In this document: piece by piece, positions 8,249 through 17,241 of the stretch
Layout of the letters: each line of letters begins with the position of its first letter
How positions within the stretch are numbered: the first letter of the stretch is position 1
Source: Bradyrhizobium sp. CCGUVB1N3
GTDB taxonomy: Bacteria > Pseudomonadota > Alphaproteobacteria > Rhizobiales > Xanthobacteraceae
DNA length: 64,000 nt
Direction of reading: 5' to 3'
NCBI RefSeq assembly: GCF_024199925.1
Contig: NZ_JANADR010000001.1
Span: 372,001 to 436,000 of the forward strand
The notes under the pieces: generated by a model
Database searches by the model: none
Told to the model about the DNA's origin: nothing
What the model saw: the letters and a program-made list of their open reading frames with translations, nothing else
Program-made: the position numbers and the translations under genes

Positions 8249-9987
8249 CCGAGGCAGGTCTCGATCCGATCACCTTGGAGATATTGTGGAACGGCCTGCG
8301 GTCGACGACGGATGAGTGCTTCCTGACCATCCAGCGATCTGCATTTTCGACCAATATCAAGGAGCGTCACGACCATTCGGTGGCGATCCTCGATGGAGAT
8401 GGCCGCCTTGTCGTGCAGGCGGAAAACGCGCTGCCGATCCATCTTGCTTCGATGAGCGGTCTCGTCGAGATCCTCAAGGGCAGGTTTGCCGGAGATATCG
8501 GGCCTGGTGACATTTTTGTTGGAAACGACCCGCATGTCGCCGGTGGCACGCATCTGCCCGACATAAATCTCGCCGCCCCGGTGTTCATAGATGGCAAGCT
8601 CGTCGCATTCGTCTGCAACATCGCGCATCACGCCGATGTTGGTGGTGCGGCGCGAGGGTCGATGTCCGGTGGCTTGACCGAGATTTATCAGGAGGGCCTT
8701 CGCATTCCGGTCGTTCGACTGTATCGCGCGGGCGAACTGGTTGGCGATATCTTCGATCTCCTTCTTCTGAATATGCGCCTGCCGACGGAGCGAAAAGGCG
8801 ATCTCAATGCGCAGATCGCAGCATGCCGGCTGGGTGTCGAGCGCCTTCACGACCTCTGTGGTCGCTATGGGCTCGGAAAGATGGAGACTGCGTTCGATGA
8901 AATCATTGAGCGCAGCCGTACGCGGATGCGCTCTGCGATTGCAGCGCTGCCGGATGGTGAGTGGTCGAACAGCGATGTGATGGACGATGATGGCGCTGGT
9001 CAATCCGATATCGCCATCGCCCTGACTGTACGCAAGCGTGGAACGGAGGCCATCTTCGATTTCACGGGGTCGGCTGGGCAGGTCGCTGGTAACATCAACC
9101 TTACGCTCAACGCCGTTCGATCTTCTGTGTGCTACGCCCTGAAGGCCTTGCTCGACCCTTCGATGCCCAACAACGAGGGCGTTGTGCAGGCTTTCGAAAT
9201 CGTGGCCCCGCTGGGCACCATCGTGAACTGTGTTGCGCCCGCTGCGGTCGCCTTGCGCGCCAATACCTGTCAGCGCGTGATTGACGTCGTGCTTGGTGCA
9301 CTTGCCAACGTGTTGCCCGAGCGCGCGATCGGATGCGCTAATGGCGCGAATACCAGCATGGTTTTCGCCGGGACGAACCCGCAGACCGGACAACCCTACG
9401 TCTACCTGGAAACCCTCGGCGGTGGCATGGGCGCTCGCAACGATCGGGATGGCAAGGATGGCGTGCAGGTCCACATCACCAACACCTCGAACCTGCCGGT
9501 CGAGGCGATCGAAATGGAATATCCGTTGCGCGTCGAAGAGTATGGCCTCGTGGCCGACTCTGGCGGTGCGGGGACTTACCGCGGCGGTCTCGGTCTGCGT
9601 CGCGTCGTCCGGCCGGTCGGTCATACCTGCGAGTTTTCCGGCGTAGGCGAACGTTTCCGCCATGCGCCAGGAGGGGTCTTCGGAGGCGAGCCCGGTCGGC
9701 CCGGCCGGTTCCAACTGCACCAGTCTGATGGCTGCGTCGAGCCGCTTCCTCCCAAGCCGACGGGCATGAAGCTCACGCCTGAGGTGGCGGTCTCCGTCGA
9801 AACGCCGGGCGCAGGCGGCTATGGCCCCCCGAAGGATCGCTCGCCAATTTCGATTGCCGAGGATGTTGCCGCTGGAAAGTACTCCGCTTCGTTCATTCAG
9901 CGCCACTACCAAGAGTCGAGTGGGAGTGGTCAGGGGAGCGACCCACAAACACGTTTCGTCCCGATAGGAATGGAGGCCACGGCGTGA
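8245..9987 (+). CDS. hyuB: Hydantoinase/oxoprolinase family protein, subunit B
   Basis: A 580-residue HyuB-type subunit with the conserved ERHDHSVAILDGDGRLV, NDPHVAGGTHLPDINLAAP (from about residue 94) and HHADVGG segments. It is the partner of HyuA and normally forms a hetero-oligomer with it in the cytoplasm. Start and stop are both coupled to neighbours: ATGA with hyuA, and the stop overlaps the GTG start of the lyase gene at 9984. The length is usual for the stand-alone HyuB type. The long opposite-strand frame over this gene is a high-GC shadow. Confidence 0.9.
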   Translation: MTEAGLDPITLEILWNGLRSTTDECFLTIQRSAFSTNIKERHDHSVAILDGDGRLVVQAENALPIHLASMSGLVEILKGRFAGDIGPGDIFVGNDPHVAGGTHLPDINLAAPVFIDGKLVAFVCNIAHHADVGGAARGSMSGGLTEIYQEGLRIPVVRLYRAGELVGDIFDLLLLNMRLPTERKGDLNAQIAACRLGVERLHDLCGRYGLGKMETAFDEIIERSRTRMRSAIAALPDGEWSNSDVMDDDGAGQSDIAIALTVRKRGTEAIFDFTGSAGQVAGNINLTLNAVRSSVCYALKALLDPSMPNNEGVVQAFEIVAPLGTIVNCVAPAAVALRANTCQRVIDVVLGALANVLPERAIGCANGANTSMVFAGTNPQTGQPYVYLETLGGGMGARNDRDGKDGVQVHITNTSNLPVEAIEMEYPLRVEEYGLVADSGGAGTYRGGLGLRRVVRPVGHTCEFSGVGERFRHAPGGVFGGEPGRPGRFQLHQSDGCVEPLPPKPTGMKLTPEVAVSVETPGAGGYGPPKDRSPISIAEDVAAGKYSASFIQRHYQESSGSGQGSDPQTRFVPIGMEATA

Positions 9988-10913
9988 AGACCGCAGCGAG
10001 CACCTACCGGGGGATCATTACCGCGACTCCGACGCCCGTGACAGCCTCGGGAGAGATCGACGGCCTGGCCGTTCGAAAACTTGCCGAGCATCTCGTCTCG
10101 GAAGGCGCCGATGGTCTCGCTCCCGTTGGAGGGACGGGTGAATATGTGTCGCTCACCCCGAAGCAGCGGCGACAGATGGTGGATGCGACGCTCGAAGCGG
10201 CGGGCGGTCGCGTGCCAGTGATTCCGGGCGTGCTGTCGCCGGGATTTGGCAAGACGATGGCCACTTGCCGCGAGTTTGCCGCAGCCGGCGTTGACGCGTT
10301 GCTCGTGGTGACGCCTTACTATGCGCGACCTACGCAAGGCGGGATCGTCGACTACTTCAAAAGATTGTCGGACGCTGTCGAGGCCGATCTGATGCTCTAC
10401 GAGATCCCGTACCGGACGGGCATCTCGTTGACGCCCGAGACCGTGGACGCGTTGGCACGGCAAACCCGCGTCGTCGCCATGAAAGCCTGCAACCAGGATC
10501 TCTCGGTTCAACTGCGCGCCATGCAGCTCGCTGGCGCTGAAATATCGATCCTTACCGGCGAGGAAAATGTCTTCCCGCTTCACATCGCCATGGGCGCGCG
10601 CGGTGGTCTGCTGGCGACCTCGTGCTTGTTCCCGCGAATTTGGGCCGAATTGTACCGCCTTGCTTCCGCAGGAAAGCTCGATCAGGCGAAGACATTGCAT
10701 GCCGAGCTCATGCCAACCGTCAACTTGCTCTATCGGGAACACAATCCAGGACCGCTCAAGGCCGCGTTGGCCATGTCCGGCTTTCCCTCAGGAGAGACGC
10801 TAACGCCTCTTCTGCCGGTGAGCGAGGAAACCCGACAACTGTTGGCGAAGGCGCTCCCAGTCACCTTGGAGCGAGAAAGAGGCTTGCCGAGTTTCAAGTC
10901 CACTGCCGCCTGA
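9984..10913 (+). CDS. Dihydrodipicolinate synthase/N-acetylneuraminate lyase family protein
   Basis: A 309-residue class I aldolase of the DHDPS superfamily. The Schiff-base lysine is Lys167 (VVAMKACNQD), the catalytic tyrosine is Tyr139 in YEIPYRTG, and the N-terminal GGTGEY motif is present, so it should be catalytically competent. The start is a GTG overlapping the hyuB stop. Family members cleave or condense 2-oxo acids, or dehydrate sugar acids; the precise reaction is not readable here. Lysine biosynthesis is unlikely given that it is embedded in a catabolic operon between hyuB and a solute-binding protein. Confidence 0.85.
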   Translation: MKTAASTYRGIITATPTPVTASGEIDGLAVRKLAEHLVSEGADGLAPVGGTGEYVSLTPKQRRQMVDATLEAAGGRVPVIPGVLSPGFGKTMATCREFAAAGVDALLVVTPYYARPTQGGIVDYFKRLSDAVEADLMLYEIPYRTGISLTPETVDALARQTRVVAMKACNQDLSVQLRAMQLAGAEISILTGEENVFPLHIAMGARGGLLATSCLFPRIWAELYRLASAGKLDQAKTLHAELMPTVNLLYREHNPGPLKAALAMSGFPSGETLTPLLPVSEETRQLLAKALPVTLERERGLPSFKSTAA

Positions 10914-10948
10914 CGCTTTTTCACGATGGGAATTTGGAGGAGGGTCTC

Positions 10949-12031
10949 ATGTCTGAATGCGATAACAGTTCACCTGTAGCTCGGCTGTCGCGGCGTCGCC
11001 TGCTCAGGAGTATCGGGGGAGGCGCCGCACTGAGCCTAGCTGCGCCGTTTGTGCTACGGCACGGCCGCGCCGAGGCCGCTTCCAAGAACCTGGTCTTTGT
11101 GACCTGGGGTGGCACCTACCGCAGTTCGGTCGAGGAGGGGCTGATCAAGCCCTTCATGGCCGAGACGGGCATCAATGTGACGGTGATCGATACGCCAGAC
11201 CTCGCCAAGGTGAAGGCGCAGGTGACCACCGGCAACGTCGAATGGGACGTCTTTGATGCGCCCGGTGCGATGGGCACCGCCGGTTCGAAGGCGGGATACT
11301 GGGAGCCGCTGAGCTCGTCACTCTTCGATGCTTCGGACTTGTCGATAGCGGCAACGGCGGATCTGGTGCCCTTCTACACTTTCGCGGGCGGGATTGCTTA
11401 CGATCCCAAGCGCTATCCGGAGGGCAAATATCCCAAGAACTTCGCCGAGTATTTCGACGCCAAAGCCTTTCCGGGGCGCCGCACTTTCCGTAACCGCCCC
11501 AGCGAAACGCTCGAGGCCGCCCTCCTGGCGGATGGTGTTCCTCCTTCCAAGATCTATCCGCTCGACGTCGATCGCGCTTTCAAAGCACTCGATCGGATCA
11601 AGCCGAGCGTCGCCAAATGGGTCGACTCGACGCCACAGACGATCACGCTGCTCCAAACGAACGAGGTCGATTTCAGCTATTCGTACGCCTCGCGCGTAAG
11701 GACAACGGGCGTAACTGGCGCCGGCATGGCCTTTTCCTTCGCCCAAACACTGAACGGGCTGGAATACCTTGCAGTGCTGAAGAACGCGCCGAACAAGGAG
11801 AACGCACTGAAGTTCGTCTCCTATGCCTTGCAGCCGGCACGGCAGGCAGCGGTTATGGAGCTGCTCGGCAACACCCCGGTCAGCAAGAAAGCATTGCCGA
11901 TGCTCTCGGCCGATACGCGAAAATGGCTGCCCGACATGAGTTTCGATCAGAATCTGATCATGGACGAAATGTGGTGGTCGGACAATTTCGAAAAACTCAG
12001 CCGTCGCTTCAAGGAGTGGGTGCTTACGTGA
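10949..12031 (+). CDS. PotD/AfuA-type ABC transporter solute-binding protein (Tat signal)
   Basis: A 360-residue periplasmic binding protein. The N-terminus has a twin-arginine motif (SRRRLL, residues 14-19), a hydrophobic stretch and an AEAAS-like cleavage region, so export as a folded protein is likely. The mature start (VFVTWGGTYRSSVEEGLIKPF) is typical of the spermidine/putrescine group (class that also binds other amines and carboxylates). The ATG at 10949 follows GGAGGAGGG; the frame is open upstream within the lyase gene but that part is not convincing. It is followed by two permease genes, giving a PotD-PotB-PotC order. Confidence 0.88.
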   Translation: MSECDNSSPVARLSRRRLLRSIGGGAALSLAAPFVLRHGRAEAASKNLVFVTWGGTYRSSVEEGLIKPFMAETGINVTVIDTPDLAKVKAQVTTGNVEWDVFDAPGAMGTAGSKAGYWEPLSSSLFDASDLSIAATADLVPFYTFAGGIAYDPKRYPEGKYPKNFAEYFDAKAFPGRRTFRNRPSETLEAALLADGVPPSKIYPLDVDRAFKALDRIKPSVAKWVDSTPQTITLLQTNEVDFSYSYASRVRTTGVTGAGMAFSFAQTLNGLEYLAVLKNAPNKENALKFVSYALQPARQAAVMELLGNTPVSKKALPMLSADTRKWLPDMSFDQNLIMDEMWWSDNFEKLSRRFKEWVLT

Positions 12032-12068
12032 GTACTCCAGCGACGAAGATCATGATCGGAACCTGACC

Positions 12069-12905
12069 TTGAGCGGTGTCGAGAACTCACGGGCGGCGGC
12101 GGCCTACGTCTCCCCAGCGGCGATTGTGTCGCTGGTGATCGCGGCGGTGCCGCTGCTCTTCATTCTCTTCACCAGCGTGGACGGACGAGGGCTCTCACCC
12201 GAGGCCTTCGAGAACCTTCTCTCGAGCACGCTGTTTCGGCGCTCCCTCTACACGACTATCGAGATCAGCGTTTCGGCCTCACTGATCAGTCTCGTGCTCG
12301 GTTATGCGGTCGCGTTGCATCTAGCGCGCCAGTCGCCGCGGCGGCGTGCGCTCTACATGGTGCTGGTGCTGCTGCCGTTCTGGACCAGCATCCTGGTCAA
12401 GAGCTACGCCTTCACTGTTATCCTCGGACGGGAAGGCGTGATCAATTCGCTACTGAGCTGGGTGTCGGGCTCGCACATCGCTTTGCCGATGATTCTCAAT
12501 CGCTTCGGTGTGATGGTCGGCATGACAAATTACCTGACGCCGTTCATCGTCTTCCCCGTGCTGGCAAGTCTGCTCGCGATCGATCCGGCGCTGTACCGCG
12601 CCGCCGACATCATGAGCGCGCGGCCGATGCGGATCTTCTTCACGATAACGTTGCCGCTCAGCCTGCCGGGTGTCATGGCTGGAGTTTCCAGCGTGATAGT
12701 GATGTCTCTCGGCTTCTTTATCATCCCGGCCCTGCTCGGCGGGCGGCAGGACGTGATGCTGGCCAATCTGGTCGATTTCTATACGCGCGAGACGCTCGAC
12801 TGGAACATGGCCGCGGCGATTGGCGTGTTGCTGCTCGCCATGGTCGTCCTGCTCTCGGCGCCGGCGCTGTGGATCCGCCGTAATCGGCTCGTCGGGAGCA
12901 CGTGA
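12069..12905 (+). CDS. PotB-type ABC transporter permease
   Basis: A 278-residue inner-membrane permease with about six hydrophobic segments and the cytoplasmic coupling loop near AADIMSARPMRIFFTITLPL, which docks the ATPase. The start is a TTG at 12069; no ATG or GTG in frame would give a sensible N-terminus, and the ribosome-binding site is weak. The stop overlaps the next gene (TGATG). It should pair with the PotC-type permease and with the ATPase at 17242. Confidence 0.87.
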   Translation: MSGVENSRAAAAYVSPAAIVSLVIAAVPLLFILFTSVDGRGLSPEAFENLLSSTLFRRSLYTTIEISVSASLISLVLGYAVALHLARQSPRRRALYMVLVLLPFWTSILVKSYAFTVILGREGVINSLLSWVSGSHIALPMILNRFGVMVGMTNYLTPFIVFPVLASLLAIDPALYRAADIMSARPMRIFFTITLPLSLPGVMAGVSSVIVMSLGFFIIPALLGGRQDVMLANLVDFYTRETLDWNMAAAIGVLLLAMVVLLSAPALWIRRNRLVGST

Positions 12906-13723
12906 TGTCCATCGCCTTTGACCAACGCGATCCGCTAAAACGTCGCTATCGCCGTTTCGGTACGCTGCTCGCTGGTCTTGTCTACGCCTTTCTTCTGGTG
13001 CCGAGTCTGATCGTGATCCCAGTTTCGTTCGGGACGCAGCACGAGATCCGCTTCCCTCCGCGCGAGTTCTCGGTCGAGCTCTACAGGATATTCTTTTCCT
13101 CGACCGCCTGGACCGGCCCGCTATTGCAGAGCCTGAAGGTCGCGCTCATTGCAACGGTCGTCGCATTGCTGACTGCCGTGCCAGCCGCGTACGGTATCGT
13201 CCGCTACGAATTCCGCGGCAAGCGAGCAATCACGCTGCTGATGATGAGTCCGCTCGTCATCCCGGCCATCGTCATGGCGCTTGGCTTGTATCTATACTTC
13301 TCATATGTGCGCGTCACCGGAACGACCTTGGCGCTCGTGCTCGGCCACACGATCTATGTGACGCCGTTCGTCATCGTGATGATCGCTGCCGGTGTTCAAA
13401 AACTTGATCCGAACCTCGAGTTCGGTGCGACCCTAATGGGCGCCGGTCGCTATCGCATGTTCACCTCGGTGGTGCTGCCGCAGCTCGCGCCGTCGATTTT
13501 GGCGGGTGGCCTCTTCGCATTCCTGATCTCGTTTGACGAGGTCGTGATCTCCTGGTTTCTTGCCTCGGCGACGACCACGACACTGCCAGTGAAAATGTAC
13601 TCGAGCATCCAGTGGGAGATCTCGCCTGTGATTGCGGCGGTCTCGACGATGCTGACCGTCCTTTCCTTCGTCATTTGCATGCTGACCGCAGCGCTTCAGC
13701 GTCCGGGTACGCCGGGACAATGA
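12905..13723 (+). CDS. PotC-type ABC transporter permease
   Basis: A 272-residue permease with about six transmembrane stretches and a coupling loop FGATLMGAGRYRMFTSVVLP. The start ATG overlaps the TGA of the preceding permease; a GTG three bases earlier is also possible. It completes the membrane channel of the polyamine-type importer. Instead of the ATPase gene, a gene of unknown family follows, and the ATPase is found 3.5 kb downstream in the same operon. Confidence 0.87.
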   Translation: MSIAFDQRDPLKRRYRRFGTLLAGLVYAFLLVPSLIVIPVSFGTQHEIRFPPREFSVELYRIFFSSTAWTGPLLQSLKVALIATVVALLTAVPAAYGIVRYEFRGKRAITLLMMSPLVIPAIVMALGLYLYFSYVRVTGTTLALVLGHTIYVTPFVIVMIAAGVQKLDPNLEFGATLMGAGRYRMFTSVVLPQLAPSILAGGLFAFLISFDEVVISWFLASATTTTLPVKMYSSIQWEISPVIAAVSTMLTVLSFVICMLTAALQRPGTPGQ

Positions 13724-13760
13724 CAGCGGGAGTTCGCGCTATTCTGGAGGATTGAGGCCC

Positions 13761-14834
13761 ATGCACAGATCAAGTCACGATGAAGAAGATCTCGTTGCGC
13801 TGCGTGCTCGTGTTGCGCTCGCCAACAAGTTTGCCTGGACCGTGGTCTCCGGCCTTACTGCGATTTGCTTCCGCGAGCGGGGTGAGAAGGCGTTGAACGA
13901 CATCTGGGCTGCACTACTGTCTTCGGAGCAGAAGGCCCGCTTTCAGTCGGCATTGGTCAAACTCGGCATTCACGACGATCCGCCAGCGCTTGCCGCGGCC
14001 AAATACCACTACTTCAGCAATTCGATTGGCGGCCTGAACATGCAGCTCATCGAAGAGAGCCCGAAGAAGGTATGGATCCGCTATCTCTCGCCCTGGGGCA
14101 CGTATCCAGGCATCTCCGCACTTGCGGTTCCCGCTTCGGTACGTCGGACGATCCTTTCGACCTGGCATCCCCGCAACGGTAGTCTTCTTGGCTGTCCGCG
14201 GCTTGGTTGGGTGGCGACCAAGTTTGTGGCCGAAGGACACCCGTACGACGAAGGCTACTTCCAGGAATATGATCACGACCTGGCACCTGATGAGTGCTTT
14301 CGCGTGGAGCATGTCGAGCGGACACCGGAATTCGACCCCGAGCGGGCGCCGAAGCTCGATCCTGCGATATGGCCGGAGGCGCGTTGGCTGAAGGGTAGCT
14401 ACAGCTACGGTGTCGATTATGTGCAGCACGTCATTCAAATCATGTATCGGCTTTTTGGCGCTCCGGCAGCGTGCGACTTGGTAGCGACCGGGATGCGGTT
14501 GCTCGCGGTGCAGTTCGGTCCGGATCTTGCCAAGGCAAGCGGCGAGGAGGGGGCCTCGCCGGCAGCCATCGCCGCGAGCTTTGCTTCGATGCTGCGCTCG
14601 TTCCGGAACGAATGCAGCATCGAACGAACGTCGGCGGATCGCGCCGTGCTTCGCATTTGCGGATTCATGCCCTTTTCCTACGAAGCCGATGAGGGGCTTC
14701 GCCAAGCAGTCTTCGGACTTTTCGCGATGATGACACGTCTCCGCAACGGCCACGTTGCGATTGAAAGGACCTTCGATGCTTCCGGCCAGGCCGAGAGCTG
14801 GACGCTGACGGATGAAAAGCGCTGGCTCTGGTAG
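13761..14834 (+). CDS. Conserved-looking protein of unknown family in the hyu operon
   Basis: A 357-residue soluble protein that I do not recognise. It has no signal peptide or membrane segment. The composition is that of a folded enzyme, rich in aromatic residues in the middle (YHYFSNSIGGLNMQLIEE, WIRYLSPWGTYPG, HPYDEGYFQEYDHD) with a helical C-terminal half. The ATG at 13761 is preceded by CTGGAGGA. It is embedded between the PotC-type permease and the acyl-CoA ligase, all on one strand with short gaps, so it should act in the same pathway. A remote relation to small amide- or thiazoline-hydrolase families crossed my mind but I cannot support it. Confidence 0.75.
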   Translation: MHRSSHDEEDLVALRARVALANKFAWTVVSGLTAICFRERGEKALNDIWAALLSSEQKARFQSALVKLGIHDDPPALAAAKYHYFSNSIGGLNMQLIEESPKKVWIRYLSPWGTYPGISALAVPASVRRTILSTWHPRNGSLLGCPRLGWVATKFVAEGHPYDEGYFQEYDHDLAPDECFRVEHVERTPEFDPERAPKLDPAIWPEARWLKGSYSYGVDYVQHVIQIMYRLFGAPAACDLVATGMRLLAVQFGPDLAKASGEEGASPAAIAASFASMLRSFRNECSIERTSADRAVLRICGFMPFSYEADEGLRQAVFGLFAMMTRLRNGHVAIERTFDASGQAESWTLTDEKRWLW

Positions 14835-14844
14835 CGAGACCGTG

Positions 14845-16425
14845 ATGCGCAAGCAGACCGCTTGGTTTTCCGACCATGAAAGCGTGCCGCTTCTTCTCGA
14901 GCGTTGCGCGCGGGATCGGTCGGACCACGTGTTTTGTCGGCAAGGCGCCGAATTCACCACGTGTGCGGCCCTCAACTGCCGTGTCAACCGGGCGGCGCAT
15001 GGTTTTTCGGAGCTTGGTGTCGGCAAGGGTACTCACGTCGCAGTGATGCTCGGGCACCACCTTGATCACATCACCATCTTCTTCGCGCTGATGAAGCTCG
15101 GCGCCGTGCAAGTGCCGATCAATGTCAATCTCAGGGGGCCGGGTCTCGCCTATATCATTGACCATTCGGCGCCCGAGCTGCTCGTCGCCGATGGCGATTA
15201 TGCGGAGAATCTGGATCCTATCCTGGCCGAGCGGCCGAGCATCCGGCAGCTGTGGCGAGACCGGGCTCCGGCTGATCGGCGAGCCTTCGCCTCGATCGGC
15301 ACCATCCTGTCGCACCCAAACGACGCCAATCCTGGTCTGGATGTCCGCGATGATGACCTCCGCACCATCCTCTATACCTCCGGCACCACGGGGCCTGCCA
15401 AAGGCGTGGAGATGACGGATCGTATGCTGCGTGCAGCGGCATTGGGATCGATCTGGATCGGGAATATCCAGCCGGGAAGCGTGCTTCATTTCTGGGATCC
15501 GATCTACCACGTATTTGGCAGCGAGGTGCTCGTGCTCTCGTTGATGGTGCCGGTCACGCTCGCCCTGGTCCCGCGCTTCAGCGCCTCGCGATTTTGGGAC
15601 GAGGTGCGGGAATACGGAGCCACCCATATCCATTTCGTCGGCGGCGTGCTCCAGCTCCTGTTGAAGCAACCGCCAACGGAGAAGGATCGCGACCATGGGG
15701 CCAGAACTGCGTGGGGTGGCGGTTGTCCGGTCGGTATCTGGCGTGAATTCGAGGATCGTTTCGGGATCGAGATCCGCGAAGGATACGGGATGACCGAAAC
15801 CTCGAGCTTCAGTGTGATCAACACTGAAGGCAAGGTGGGCGCCATCGGCAAGGCGGTGGACTATTTCGAGGTCGAAATCGTCGACGAAAACGGTGCTTTG
15901 ACCGCGCTGCGCGAGGTCGGGGAGATCAGAGTCGCCGAAAACGAGCGCGGGGTTATGGTGGCACGCTACCACAAGGACCCGGAGACGACCGGCAAGACGA
16001 TCCGAGACGGCTGGCTTTATACCGGGGATATTGCCTATCGGGACGAAGGCGGCTTCATCTTCTTCCTCGGGCGCAAGAAGGACAGCCTCCGTCGTCGTGG
16101 CGAGAACATTTCCGCATGGGAGGTCGAGCGGGTGATCAATGATCATCCGTCCGTCGAAGAGAGTGCCCTCATTGGCGTGACGAACGAGTTGGCCGACGAA
16201 GATCTGAAGCTCTTCGTCAAGATGAAGCCTGGCCAGGAGCTCACAGCCGCTGAACTCCTGAGGTGGTGCGAACCCCGTCTGGCCTCATTCCAAATCCCGC
16301 GCTTCGTCGCCTTCGTCGACGAATTCCGGAAGACGCCAACCCAGCGCATCCAGAAGCAGTTTCTCTCAAAAGCGATCGATGACGGTTGCTTCGATCGTGA
16401 GCGGATAATCGCCGCGAATACCTGA
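14845..16425 (+). CDS. AMP-dependent acyl-CoA synthetase/ligase
   Basis: A 526-residue ANL-superfamily enzyme. The phosphate-binding motif YTSGTTGPAKG lies at residues 177-187, followed by GYGMTETSS, YTGD, the hinge RRRGENIS and the C-terminal lysine region PTQRIQKQFL, so all catalytic elements are present. It should activate a carboxylic acid to its CoA thioester through an acyl-adenylate; the architecture is like CaiC-type crotonobetaine/carnitine ligases, but the substrate cannot be read. The ATG at 14845 lies ten bases after the previous stop; an ATG at 14812 is in frame and overlaps the previous gene. Confidence 0.87.
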   Translation: MRKQTAWFSDHESVPLLLERCARDRSDHVFCRQGAEFTTCAALNCRVNRAAHGFSELGVGKGTHVAVMLGHHLDHITIFFALMKLGAVQVPINVNLRGPGLAYIIDHSAPELLVADGDYAENLDPILAERPSIRQLWRDRAPADRRAFASIGTILSHPNDANPGLDVRDDDLRTILYTSGTTGPAKGVEMTDRMLRAAALGSIWIGNIQPGSVLHFWDPIYHVFGSEVLVLSLMVPVTLALVPRFSASRFWDEVREYGATHIHFVGGVLQLLLKQPPTEKDRDHGARTAWGGGCPVGIWREFEDRFGIEIREGYGMTETSSFSVINTEGKVGAIGKAVDYFEVEIVDENGALTALREVGEIRVAENERGVMVARYHKDPETTGKTIRDGWLYTGDIAYRDEGGFIFFLGRKKDSLRRRGENISAWEVERVINDHPSVEESALIGVTNELADEDLKLFVKMKPGQELTAAELLRWCEPRLASFQIPRFVAFVDEFRKTPTQRIQKQFLSKAIDDGCFDRERIIAANT

Positions 16426-16441
16426 ATCATCCGAGGATAAG

Positions 16442-17212
16442 ATGCAGCTTGAAGGTAAAACAGCAATTGTCACCGGTGCCGCGCAGGGCATCGGTGCCGC
16501 GACTGCACGCGAATTCATTGACGAAGGTGCCAACGTCGTCATCGCCGATGTCCAGGATCAGCGTGGCGCCCAGCTCGCCGACGAGCTCGGCGAGCGCTGT
16601 CGCTACACCCATTGCGACGTTGGCGACCTCGATCACGTCACGCGCCTCGTCGAGAAGACCTGCGACTGGTTCGGCGGAATCGATGTCGTTGTCAGCAATG
16701 CCGGCATCAACCAGAACGCGGAGATTCTGGATATTTCGGAGGCCGATTTCGATCGGGTGTTGCGCGTCAATCTCAAGGGTGGCTTTCTGGTTGGGCAAGC
16801 CAGCGCACGCAAGATGGTCGCTCAAGGTCGTAAAGGCGTGATCATCAACATGAGTTCGATCAACGCCGTGGTATGTAGCCCTCATATCGTGCCCTACGCG
16901 GTCAGCAAGGGCGGATTGAACCAGCTGACTGCCGTGATGGCTCTCGGCCTTGCCAAGCATGGTATTCGTGTCAACGGCATCGGGCCGGGCAGCATCGAAA
17001 CGGAGCTGCTCGCGCAGATTGTCAACACCGATCCCGCTGCTCTCAAGAATATCCTGTCACGAACTCCGATGGGTCGTCTCGGCCAGCCCGAGGAGATCGC
17101 GAAGATCGCCGTTTTTCTGGCGAGCGATGCTTCGAGCTACATGACCGGCCAGACCATCTACGCGGACGGCGGAAGGCTTCCGCTGGCATACACAGTCCCG
17201 GTACCGGCATGA
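16442..17212 (+). CDS. SDR-family NAD(P)-dependent oxidoreductase
   Basis: A 256-residue classical short-chain dehydrogenase: TGAAQGIG cofactor motif near residue 10, SNAGI, catalytic serine in NMSSINAV and YAVSK for the Tyr/Lys pair. The C-terminus YMTGQTIYADGGRLP is typical. It probably oxidises a secondary alcohol formed in the hyu pathway. A GAGGA ribosome-binding site precedes the ATG. The 3' end overlaps the extended reading frame of the downstream ATPase. Confidence 0.88.
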   Translation: MQLEGKTAIVTGAAQGIGAATAREFIDEGANVVIADVQDQRGAQLADELGERCRYTHCDVGDLDHVTRLVEKTCDWFGGIDVVVSNAGINQNAEILDISEADFDRVLRVNLKGGFLVGQASARKMVAQGRKGVIINMSSINAVVCSPHIVPYAVSKGGLNQLTAVMALGLAKHGIRVNGIGPGSIETELLAQIVNTDPAALKNILSRTPMGRLGQPEEIAKIAVFLASDASSYMTGQTIYADGGRLPLAYTVPVPA

Positions 17213-17241
17213 TCCCTCGGAAGCGGACGGAGGTGCTCGCC

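Noticed and set aside
8239..9948. A 569-codon open frame on the minus strand opposite hyuB
   Set aside because: It mirrors hyuB almost exactly, has no ribosome-binding site or recognisable domain, and its composition (rich in His, Arg, Ala) is that of a high-GC antisense shadow.
9984..10913. The DHDPS-family gene as lysine-pathway dapA
   Set aside because: It is translationally coupled to hyuB and a transporter gene, with no lysine or peptidoglycan genes nearby.
14665..16146. A 493-codon open frame on the minus strand opposite the acyl-CoA ligase
   Set aside because: The plus-strand ligase has all ANL motifs; the antisense translation has no motif and no operon logic.
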